Assembly: GCA_000435175.1 (NCBI GenBank)
Contig: FR880013.1
Location: 16,018-36,346, forward strand
Source: Clostridium sp. CAG:245
GTDB taxonomy: Bacteria; Bacillota; Clostridia; TANB77; CAG-508
Direction of reading: 5' to 3'
DNA: 20,329 nt
Positions 14,358 through 20,329 of this stretch are shown here, piece after piece. Under the pieces are notes generated by a model. It saw nothing but the letters and a program-made list of their open reading frames with translations, was not told the DNA's origin and searched no databases. Positions within the stretch are counted from its first letter, which is position 1; the number at the start of each line of letters is the position of its first letter. Position numbers and translations under genes: made by a program.

Positions 14358-17300
14358 CTAATTTCCATTTGCACCATTATATTGATTGTACCATTGTAAA
14401 GCATACTCATATCTCTGTGTTGTATTATATTTTGTTTTATTAAAGTTTGTACCTAAGAAGAATACTTCATAGTATCTGCCCCAGTACCAAGTTGCATATT
14501 CAATATCTTTTTCCGATATAGCACCCATTATTTTGTTTTTTACACTTGGGTAGCTCGATTCAAGTTCACTCCACATGTACTCAAGCTGAGTATCAACATC
14601 CGTCCAGTCTACTTGTTTACTCTTTGCCCAATTTTTTAGTCCTGTTAACCTGCTATCTTTCCACTGACATAGACCCGCACAACCACTTGAGTTAACTGCA
14701 GTTGGATCAAAATTGCTTTCTTCTTGTATATTTCCTAACACAGCGGCTGCCCCTGCTGCAGGTACTCCTTTTGATAGTAAGAAGTTAAATACCTTACCTG
14801 GAACACCTTCTATGCTAGTGTATCCTTCATAAATCTTTTTGAAGTTTTCTGGCTTATACAAATCAAAATTGTAACCTACTACACCATAATCATACTCTGT
14901 TGCTTTATATAATAGATATTTTGTAATATCTACCATATTGGCCGTACTACTATTTTGCGATAATAACTGGAATAACCAATCCGTTGCACTATATATGTTA
15001 GATGCATTTTGTGCATGATCTTTACTTGTATATATTTTTACAAAATTGTTTTCGTCTCCTGTTTTCTCTACTTTTTCTCTTACTTTGGCTGGTGATGATA
15101 CATATAAATATTTTTCAATTTTCTCATACACCATCATGCTTTTGCCTTCTTTTGCCTTATAATACTCACTCGTTACGCCACTAAGCGTTGCACTAGCACC
15201 AGTGTGTGCACCGCTATACTGTGCTTCAACAGATGCTCTAAAGTTTTCTCCTAAACCTGCAGAATCTTTGTTGTCTGTTGCATATGGTGAATCTGGATAT
15301 GGTTCATCTAATTGCGGTACAGAATATCGTTTTTCCTCTGGTTTTGGAACCTGATACGTAAAATCCTGTGTGTATTCACATATCCATACATTGGCCTTTG
15401 TCAATTTAATTTCTAATGTGTTAGTTTTTGTTATAACTGTATGAACTACTTTACAAGGTTTTGAAGTTACAGATTCAAAAGGACCTCCTGTTTCTGATGC
15501 TCCACCAGTTTCTCTCCATGTACGTGTATATGGCATTCCATCTATTATCTCTGTTTCCGAATAATCATCCCAGTAAGTTACATTAACATTTACATTACTT
15601 GTTACAGTTTTATACAATTTTGTGTATGTCAGTGTAGACACTGTTGTATGTACCACTAAATTATCGTGTACAGTTATTTCTATTTCACTTCCATATACTA
15701 AATCTGCAAGATCCGATACAAAAGCTTCTTCTTGCCCTATTGTTAAAAATGCCCATAAATACTCGAATGGCATCGTATAACCACTTACAAATTCTTCATA
15801 ATTAATTCTTGTAGTAGTCATGTTATATGTATGAATCTCATAGTTTGGTTCATCCTCGTCGTCTGATACCTGTTTATCTAAAGTTTCTGTCCAAGTTGCA
15901 ACTTTTGCATAATATTTACTTGTAGTTGATGTTCCATCTGGATTAGAACCAAATCCACTTGTTCCATTACCCATTCCATTATCATATTTAAATGTTAATG
16001 GGTCTACCTTTACACCATTGTATTCAATTTGGAAGTGGCAATGTGGTCCAGTTGATTTTCCTGTACTTCCAGATAAAGCAATTACCTGGCCTTTTGTTAC
16101 TTTGTCTCCTTTTTTTACAAGAAGAGAGCTGTTATGCATATATTTTGTAATATATCCATTTCCATGGTCTATTGCAACATAATTTCCTGCTGTTTCACTA
16201 TATCTTGCTATAATTACTGTTCCTGCCTCTGTTGCATATACATTTGAACCAGTTGGTACAGATATATCTATTGCTCCGTGGTTTTCTTTAACAGATGTAT
16301 TTGTTGGATCATTTCTTACACCAAAGTACGATGTAATATCTTTCCTATCTGTTGGCCACTTCATAAGCTCTCCACTTATAGTAGTGCCTCCTGAAGAACT
16401 GTCCGTTATTCCAGTTGTCGCCCCAACGGTTGTTCCAGTAGTTGTACTTCCAACAGTCGTTCCGTTTCCAGTTATTGTTTGGTTTCCAAAATTAGGATTA
16501 TCAAAATAACTTCCACCATTTACAACTTTTGTTATATTTTGTTTCCACTCCTCATGAAGACCTTTATTACCAGGGTTTGCATGATTTCCATGTTTTTTTC
16601 CATTTGCATCTACAGTATACCATGAATCTCTATCTACAACAAACTCAACAACATTAAGTCCATTATTATGTCCCCATTCATTACAACCTGTATCAGACTG
16701 ACTTTTTATATCTCCAATAATACATTGAATAACACTTCCATCTTCTTGATAGAAATCAACGTAATCTCCAACTTGTCCATATGTAGATGTACATGCAATT
16801 ACATATCTACCATTTATTCTTCCGAACCCTTCTTCATCAAAATTCATACCTGCTTGTTGCTTCAATTTCCATTGATTTGAACTTGGATCTGTAATAGCCT
16901 GCCAATCCATATATGTAAATTGTGAGCCTAACCCTGCTGGTAACTCAACACTAGTACCTGCTGTAATTATTTCTCCATTACCAAAAGACGAAGCAGCATA
17001 TCCTTTTTCTAAAGTAAAGTGACTCAAGGCTTGTTGTTTGGCTGTTTCCGAACCAGTCTCATTATACTCATCTATATAGCTTTGGAAGGTTTCTGGCTCC
17101 ATATATACCAATGTTGTTTTATTGCCCTCTACATCGGCTCTTTTTAGCTTTATAATTCCTTGTACATCTTTGGATTCTGTATCTTCATTTATACTATCCC
17201 AGTCTATTGGTGCATCCGGATTTTCTCTTGTGTCTAACAAATTAGATACCATTTCCGCATTTAAAAGTTTCTTTAATGATGATGCATTCTTAAGATATTC

Positions 17301-17609
17301 ATTAACATTGCTTTTATTTTCAATAAGCTTATCCCATACTTCTTGAGCACTCATTGTTGTTGATGCAATACCATCTTCGTCTATACTATAGCTTGAACTA
17401 TATTGATCGCTTGCATATGGTACATTATCCCAACTACCATCTTTAAGTATAGCTGTATCTAAAGTAACTACATACATAACAGAACAAATTAAAGCAACAA
17501 TTATACATACAATAAGCATCATTATAATAATAGGCTTTAATGCAGTAATAATTGCTTTTTTTACTACTTTTTTCACTCTTTCTATTTGTTTGTTTGATTG
17601 GTCTCCCAT
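14358..17609 (-). CDS. Large bifunctional cell-wall hydrolase: M23 peptidase plus phage-tail-type lysozyme
   Basis: A 1083-residue protein starts at ATG 17609, nine bases after AGGAG. Residues about 18-50 hold a membrane anchor after a Lys-rich start. After a long region without recognised domains comes an M23 (lysostaphin-type) endopeptidase domain at about 420-545: FGVRNDPTN, HGAIDIS (His444, Asp448 as zinc ligands), NYVAIDHGNGYITKYMHNSS and GPHCHFQIEY (His523, His525). A beta-rich segment rich in Thr and Tyr follows (about 570-850). The C-terminus (about 935-1075) matches the phage tail lysozyme family: LLSKGVPAAGAAAVLGNIQE, ESNFDP (Glu963/964), CAGLCQWKDSRL and ATWYWGRYYE. It would cut both peptide and glycan links in peptidoglycan. 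Tail proteins and conjugation systems use such two-headed enzymes; here it heads a cluster with two anchored proteins. Confidence 0.88.
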   Translation of the reverse strand: MGDQSNKQIERVKKVVKKAIITALKPIIIMMLIVCIIVALICSVMYVVTLDTAILKDGSWDNVPYASDQYSSSYSIDEDGIASTTMSAQEVWDKLIENKSNVNEYLKNASSLKKLLNAEMVSNLLDTRENPDAPIDWDSINEDTESKDVQGIIKLKRADVEGNKTTLVYMEPETFQSYIDEYNETGSETAKQQALSHFTLEKGYAASSFGNGEIITAGTSVELPAGLGSQFTYMDWQAITDPSSNQWKLKQQAGMNFDEEGFGRINGRYVIACTSTYGQVGDYVDFYQEDGSVIQCIIGDIKSQSDTGCNEWGHNNGLNVVEFVVDRDSWYTVDANGKKHGNHANPGNKGLHEEWKQNITKVVNGGSYFDNPNFGNQTITGNGTTVGSTTTGTTVGATTGITDSSSGGTTISGELMKWPTDRKDITSYFGVRNDPTNTSVKENHGAIDISVPTGSNVYATEAGTVIIARYSETAGNYVAIDHGNGYITKYMHNSSLLVKKGDKVTKGQVIALSGSTGKSTGPHCHFQIEYNGVKVDPLTFKYDNGMGNGTSGFGSNPDGTSTTSKYYAKVATWTETLDKQVSDDEDEPNYEIHTYNMTTTRINYEEFVSGYTMPFEYLWAFLTIGQEEAFVSDLADLVYGSEIEITVHDNLVVHTTVSTLTYTKLYKTVTSNVNVNVTYWDDYSETEIIDGMPYTRTWRETGGASETGGPFESVTSKPCKVVHTVITKTNTLEIKLTKANVWICEYTQDFTYQVPKPEEKRYSVPQLDEPYPDSPYATDNKDSAGLGENFRASVEAQYSGAHTGASATLSGVTSEYYKAKEGKSMMVYEKIEKYLYVSSPAKVREKVEKTGDENNFVKIYTSKDHAQNASNIYSATDWLFQLLSQNSSTANMVDITKYLLYKATEYDYGVVGYNFDLYKPENFKKIYEGYTSIEGVPGKVFNFLLSKGVPAAGAAAVLGNIQEESNFDPTAVNSSGCAGLCQWKDSRLTGLKNWAKSKQVDWTDVDTQLEYMWSELESSYPSVKNKIMGAISEKDIEYATWYWGRYYEVFFLGTNFNKTKYNTTQRYEYALQWYNQYNGANGN

Positions 17610-17650
17610 TTAATATCTCCTATAAATTATTTATTTTCACTATTATGTTA

Positions 17651-17680
17651 ATAATAACACATTTCACACCTATTTTTCAA
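17651..17680 (-). promoter_or_regulatory. Probable promoter of the three-gene envelope cluster
   Basis: Minus strand TTGAAA (17680-17675), 18 bases and TATTAT (17656-17651) with an extended TGn element. It lies about 41 bases before the hydrolase start. Confidence 0.55.
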
Positions 17681-17745
17681 CAAAATTTGCTTATGTTTTA
17701 TAAATATTTTCTTCCTTTTCGAATCCACAAAATATACTTTATAAT

Positions 17746-17776
17746 AACAAAAATAGCAGTTATCCAAATACTGCTA
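17746..17776 (-). terminator. Terminator of the tRNA-Arg transcript
   Basis: On the minus strand TAGCAGT and ACTGCTA form a 7-bp stem with a nine-base loop, followed by TTTTTGTT, six bases after the tRNA 3' end. Confidence 0.8.
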
Positions 17777-17781
17777 CTTAT

Positions 17782-17858
17782 TGGTGCGACTGGAGGGATT
17801 CGAACCCCCGACCTCTTGGTTCGTAGCCAAGTACTCTATCCAGCTAAGCTACAATCGC
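17782..17858 (-). tRNA. tRNA-Arg (anticodon ACG), CCA encoded
   Basis: The complement of 17858-17782 folds as a 77-nt tRNA. The acceptor arm GCGATTG pairs with CAGTCGC, followed by A and CCA. The D arm contains AGCTTAGCTGGATAGAG, the anticodon arm CTTGG-CTACGAA-CCAAG puts ACG at positions 34-36, and the T arm is CGGGGGTTCGAATCCCTCC-like. ACG is read as ICG after deamination and serves CGN arginine codons. Transcription starts from its own promoter (17906-17878) and ends at the hairpin 17746-17776. No integrase is next to its 3' end. Confidence 0.97.
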
Positions 17859-17877
17859 ATTTTTATTTACGTAAATT

Positions 17878-17906
17878 ATTATACTTGCTTTTTTTATTTT
17901 TTTCAA
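17878..17906 (-). promoter_or_regulatory. Sigma-A promoter of tRNA-Arg
   Basis: Minus strand TTGAAA (17906-17901), 17 bases and perfect TATAAT (17883-17878), about 20 bases upstream of the mature tRNA 5' end. Confidence 0.75.
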
Positions 17907-17925
17907 GGCTTTTTTTCAATTTATA

Positions 17926-17954
17926 TTGATAATTTTGTATTAATATGGAATAAT
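17926..17954 (+). promoter_or_regulatory. Probable sigma-A promoter of the DUF2207 gene
   Basis: TTGATA (17926-17931), 17 bases and AATAAT (17949-17954), 29 bases before the ATG. AGGGGG serves as ribosome binding site. Confidence 0.6.
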
Positions 17955-17983
17955 TGAATAAATTTAAATATTAGGGGGTTTTC

Positions 17984-19702
17984 ATGAGTAAAAAGTTTAA
18001 AATATTTTTTATTTTCTTATTCGTTTTTACTTTTTTATCTTTGTACAACAGTGTAAAAGCCAATACAATTAACAAAATTTCCATGGATATTTTTGTTGAT
18101 GATAATGGAAATGCACAAGTTACTGAAGTATGGAACTGTAAAACGAATCAGGGCACAGAGGTTTATCACCCTTACTACAATCTTGGAAGTTCAAAAATTT
18201 CTAATTTATCAGTATCTGAAAATGGGCAGAACTACACTGTTTTGTCTTCTTGGAATACTTCTGGCACTTTAGATAGCAAGGCATACAAGTGTGGTATTAA
18301 TACTATTTCTAATGGTGTAGAGCTTTGTTGGGGAATTAGCACATATGGCTCTCATACATATACTGTAAATTACTCTATTTCAAATTTCGTATCTGAACTT
18401 AACGATTCTCAAATGATTTATTGGACTCTAATTCCATATAATTTTTCTAACAGCATTGGTAATGCATACATTAAAATCCATGCTAATAATCCTATTACTG
18501 ATTCTGTTTGTGTTTGGGGTTACGGTAATTATGGTGGCACAGCCTATGTGTATGATGGGTATATTGAAATGCAATCAGATGGTTCTTTAAGTACTAATGA
18601 ATATATGACAATTTTAGTTCAGTTTCCATCTGGAACTTTTAATTGTCAAAATAAAATTAATAAAAATTTCGATTATTATCTAGATATGGCAAATGAAGGA
18701 TCAACACAATATTCTAATAGCTCTGCAAATTCTGCTTTTGCTATAGTTGTTGGGATTGGCGCTACTTTATTTTCATTATTTTTCTCACTTTTGCCAATTT
18801 TAATTGTTATTTTTGCTATTGCTTTTTCAAGTATTAGTTCATCTCTTGCAGGAGCAAAATTACCAAAAGAAATTCCTTATTTTAGGGATATTCCTTGTGA
18901 TAATGATTTATATAAGGCTTATTATATAGGCTACAAATATAATATCATAAAAAATAAAACCGATATTCTTGGAGCTATTATTTTAAAATGGCTAAAGGAA
19001 GGTAAAATTCGAATTGAAACTTCCGAAACCGGCACTATTTTTAAGAGATCTGGTACTGTTGTTATCTTGAATGAAGTAGATTTAAATGAATTTGAAGATA
19101 TTACTGAAAGGAAATTATTCAATATGCTTTTAGATGCAAGTGAGGATGGCCTTTTAGAAAACAAAGAATTTGAAAAATGGTGTAACAAACACTATAGCAA
19201 AATTTTATCTTGGTTTGATAAACTCATCGGCGAAGAAGAAGATAAGCTTATTTCAGATGGATTTATAACCGTTAAAGAAGAAAAAATATTAAAACTTTTT
19301 AAGTGCAAACGACATTATACAACTGATGAACTTCATAGACAGGCAATTGAACTCGCTGGTTTAAAGCGTTTCTTGCTTGATTATACACTAATAGCCGAAA
19401 GAACAGCAATTGAAGTTAATTTGTTTGAAAATTATTTAATATATGCTCAAATGATGGGCATTGCTAAAAAAGTTGCAAAACAATTTAAAGAATTATATCC
19501 TGATATCGTAGAACAGTCTGCATTCTATTCATATGATAATATTATCTTTATTAATGCCTGTGCAAGCCACGGAATTTCTGAAGCAAATAGTGCAAAATCA
19601 AGAGCCGAAAGTTACAGTTCTGGTGGTGGAGGATTCTCTTCTGGAGGAGGAGGAGGAGGTTCCTTCGGAGGTGGAGGTGGCGGAGGCGGAGGCTTTCGTT
19701 AA
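17984..19702 (+). CDS. DUF2207 family membrane protein with glycine-rich C-terminus
   Basis: A 572-residue protein starts at ATG 17984 after AGGGGG. Residues 1-26 are a signal peptide ending near VKA. The extracellular N-terminal half (about 30-220) shows the DUF2207 pattern: ISMDIFVDDNGNAQVTEVWN, then YHPYYNLGSSKISNLSVSEN and a YTVNYSISNFVSELNDSQMI stretch. A hydrophobic segment follows at about 250-285. The cytoplasmic part includes PYFRDIPCDNDLYKAYYIGY, a KTDILGAIILKWLKEGKI winged-helix-like stretch and an ELAGLKRFLLDY segment, and ends in a tail of nearly pure glycine with a few Ser, Phe and Arg. Such Gly-rich tails are usual in the family. Function is not established. Alone behind its promoter. 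Confidence 0.9.
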   Translation: MSKKFKIFFIFLFVFTFLSLYNSVKANTINKISMDIFVDDNGNAQVTEVWNCKTNQGTEVYHPYYNLGSSKISNLSVSENGQNYTVLSSWNTSGTLDSKAYKCGINTISNGVELCWGISTYGSHTYTVNYSISNFVSELNDSQMIYWTLIPYNFSNSIGNAYIKIHANNPITDSVCVWGYGNYGGTAYVYDGYIEMQSDGSLSTNEYMTILVQFPSGTFNCQNKINKNFDYYLDMANEGSTQYSNSSANSAFAIVVGIGATLFSLFFSLLPILIVIFAIAFSSISSSLAGAKLPKEIPYFRDIPCDNDLYKAYYIGYKYNIIKNKTDILGAIILKWLKEGKIRIETSETGTIFKRSGTVVILNEVDLNEFEDITERKLFNMLLDASEDGLLENKEFEKWCNKHYSKILSWFDKLIGEEEDKLISDGFITVKEEKILKLFKCKRHYTTDELHRQAIELAGLKRFLLDYTLIAERTAIEVNLFENYLIYAQMMGIAKKVAKQFKELYPDIVEQSAFYSYDNIIFINACASHGISEANSAKSRAESYSSGGGGFSSGGGGGGSFGGGGGGGGGFR

Positions 19703-19740
19703 TCCACAAAAGTATCTTTATTAAGATATTGCCATATATT

Positions 19741-19769
19741 TTGCAATTTTATGTAAAATATGATATAAT
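19741..19769 (+). promoter_or_regulatory. Sigma-A promoter of the 79-residue gene
   Basis: TTGCAA (19741-19746), 17 bases and TATAAT (19764-19769) with an extended TGA upstream of the -10. The transcript would start near 19776, giving a leader of about 100 nt. Confidence 0.75.
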
Positions 19770-19776
19770 TAATGTA

Positions 19777-19871
19777 TCTGAATATTATATTACATAGTGA
19801 TATATTCAGAATTTGTTTTTAACAATTCTGGAGGTATGCTATGTAACCTCCAGAACAATAAAAATGGAGGT
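19777..19871 (+). promoter_or_regulatory. Structured leader: two hairpins, a start-stop ORF and a competing anti-SD
   Basis: Hairpin 1 is TCTGAATAT/ATATTCAGA (19777-19785 with 19802-19810). Hairpin 2 is TTCTGGAGGT/ACCTCCAGAA (19826-19835 with 19846-19855), perfect over 10 bp. Hairpin 2 hides a GGAGG six bases before ATG-TAA (19841-19846), a start-stop ORF. Its ACCTCC arm can instead pair with GGAGGT (19866-19871), the ribosome binding site of the gene. Such a switch would suit translational attenuation; this is an inference from pairing. Confidence 0.5.
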
Positions 19872-19875
19872 CTTT

Positions 19876-20115
19876 ATGACAAAAGAAGAAATTAGAAACA
19901 GAGTTGTTGAAATGGCAAGTGGCTCCAAGGGAATTATCGTTAGTATTCCTGAGGCTTTGGCAATGGTCGGTGGCGAGATGTACGCATATCGGCTGCTGGA
20001 TGTGGCAAAGGTAAGAGTGCCGCAGAACGAGAATCCCATGAGATGTACGTCTGTTCTCGGAGGTGAAATCATTGCTTTTACCTATGCAGACGAGTGTTTA
20101 ATTTTAACTGTGTAA
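19876..20115 (+). CDS. Small protein of unknown function, 79 residues
   Basis: The start is ATG 19876, five bases after GGAGG (19866-19870), giving 79 residues; the open frame extends upstream to 19813 but runs through the leader hairpin and lacks support. The protein begins MTKEEIRNRVVEMASGSKG, continues IIVSIPEALAMVGGEMYAYR and LLDVAKVRVPQNENP, and ends IAFTYADECLILTV. No signal or membrane segment is evident, so it is probably cytosolic. I recognise no family. Composition is clearly richer in G+C than the rest of the window, with codons such as CTG, GGC, CGG and GTG that its neighbours seldom use, and a probable insertion-sequence transposase follows, so horizontal transfer is likely. A long structured leader suggests controlled translation. 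Confidence 0.7.
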   Translation: MTKEEIRNRVVEMASGSKGIIVSIPEALAMVGGEMYAYRLLDVAKVRVPQNENPMRCTSVLGGEIIAFTYADECLILTV

Positions 20116-20141
20116 AATCATATTTTTATAATTAATTTTAG

Positions 20142-20187
20142 ATATATACAATAATATAACAAATTTGTATTATTGTATATATTTTTT
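20142..20187. terminator. Bidirectional terminator between the 79-residue gene and the transposase
   Basis: ATATATACAATAATA (20142-20156) and TATTATTGTATATAT (20168-20182) form a perfect 15-bp stem followed by TTTTT. Its 3' end touches the transposase stop codon, so the stem may also end that convergent transcript. Confidence 0.85.
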
Positions 20188-20329
20188 ATGTATTAAAATA
20201 ATATTTTAATACCCTTTCACCGTATAATTCAATTAATTGGTGTTTTACATTATCCCAATTTTTTGTTCCCTTTGACCAGCTTTTTTCTAGGTCTTTTATT
20301 CTTAAGTACAATACTTTTAATAGTGCTTC
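20186..20329 (-). mobile_element. 3' end of a probable IS256-family (mutator) transposase
   Basis: The minus-strand frame enters from the right edge and ends with TAA at 20188-20186, giving 47 visible residues. They read EALLKVLYLRIKDLEKSW, then SKGTKNWDNVKHQLIELYGERV. This is the pattern of the C-terminus of IS256-type DDE transposases: alternating L-Y/F-L, a 'K.W.....NW....QL...' motif and a final 'GER/EGR'. The catalytic residues lie outside the window. No terminal inverted repeat could be identified here with confidence. Whether the element is intact or a remnant cannot be told. Confidence 0.7.

Noticed and set aside
17782..17858. tRNA-Arg as an integration site
   Set aside because: No integrase is nearby and I found no duplicated tRNA 3' end in the window.
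17552..17929. A 125-codon plus-strand frame containing a GIRTPDLLVRSQVLYPAKLQ stretch
   Set aside because: The stretch is the reverse reading of tRNA-Arg(ACG); this is a well-known false protein and it has no ribosome binding site.
1..20329. CRISPR array or replication origin
   Set aside because: No regularly spaced repeats and no DnaA-box cluster were seen.

Overview
The window is a low-GC, AT-biased chromosomal segment that fits a Gram-positive Bacillota, most likely a clostridial organism. Supporting signs are strong AGGAGG-type ribosome binding sites, consensus sigma-A promoters, U-tract hairpin terminators, a CCA-encoding tRNA, and a VanW/G5 protein, a DUF2207 protein and an ECF sigma/zinc-finger anti-sigma pair. 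No species can be named from the sequence alone.

Layout. 1-1350 (minus): a DUF1287 protein running off the left edge, preceded by a membrane-anchored Ig-like (Big_14-type) gene split by a one-base deletion in an A7 run. 1630-3126 (plus): an ECF sigma factor overlapping its membrane anti-sigma factor, behind a promoter that looks ECF-type and so possibly autoregulated. 3276-3967: a GNAT acetyltransferase and a bidirectional terminator. 3975-5234 (minus): a tandemly duplicated hexapeptide acyltransferase, divergent from a small membrane-anchored DUF3221-like protein (5375-5800). 5927-6881: a radical SAM protein of the YhcC/YtqA family (TIGR01212), broken by a one-base insertion inside its Fe-S cysteine motif. 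6897-7214: a compact unannotated locus resembling a type I toxin-antitoxin module (below). 7320-8363: a membrane-anchored protein of unknown role. 8454-9866 (minus): an M18 aminopeptidase preceded by a possible 36-codon leader ORF. 10263-11921: a VanW/G5 envelope protein. 11960-17609 (minus): a three-gene envelope cluster, namely a 1083-residue two-domain peptidoglycan hydrolase (M23 plus phage-tail-type lysozyme) and two membrane-anchored proteins with probable NTF2-like domains. Then come tRNA-Arg(ACG) (minus), a DUF2207 membrane protein (plus), a compositionally foreign 79-residue gene with an elaborate leader, and the 3' end of a probable IS256-family transposase at the right edge.

The most interesting item is at 6897-7214. 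A 29-codon GTG-start ORF (a hydrophobic stretch and a charged tail) lies behind a sigma-A promoter and a 5' hairpin that covers its Shine-Dalgarno. A convergent short RNA has a perfect TTGACA-N17-TATAAT promoter and its own terminator. The two transcripts barely meet on the DNA, but they carry a 27-nt imperfect direct repeat, so the small RNA is largely complementary to the toxin start region. The two terminator loops also share CTGCGA, so they are complementary between the RNAs. This is the design logic of the Fst/par locus of pAD1, with a peptide I do not recognise. The second notable item is the leader of the 79-residue gene (19741-19875): two perfect hairpins, an AUG-UAA start-stop ORF and an anti-SD arm that could pair with either of two SD sequences.

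Two single-base indels disrupt otherwise intact genes. They may be real lesions, slippage sites or assembly errors; only reads can tell.
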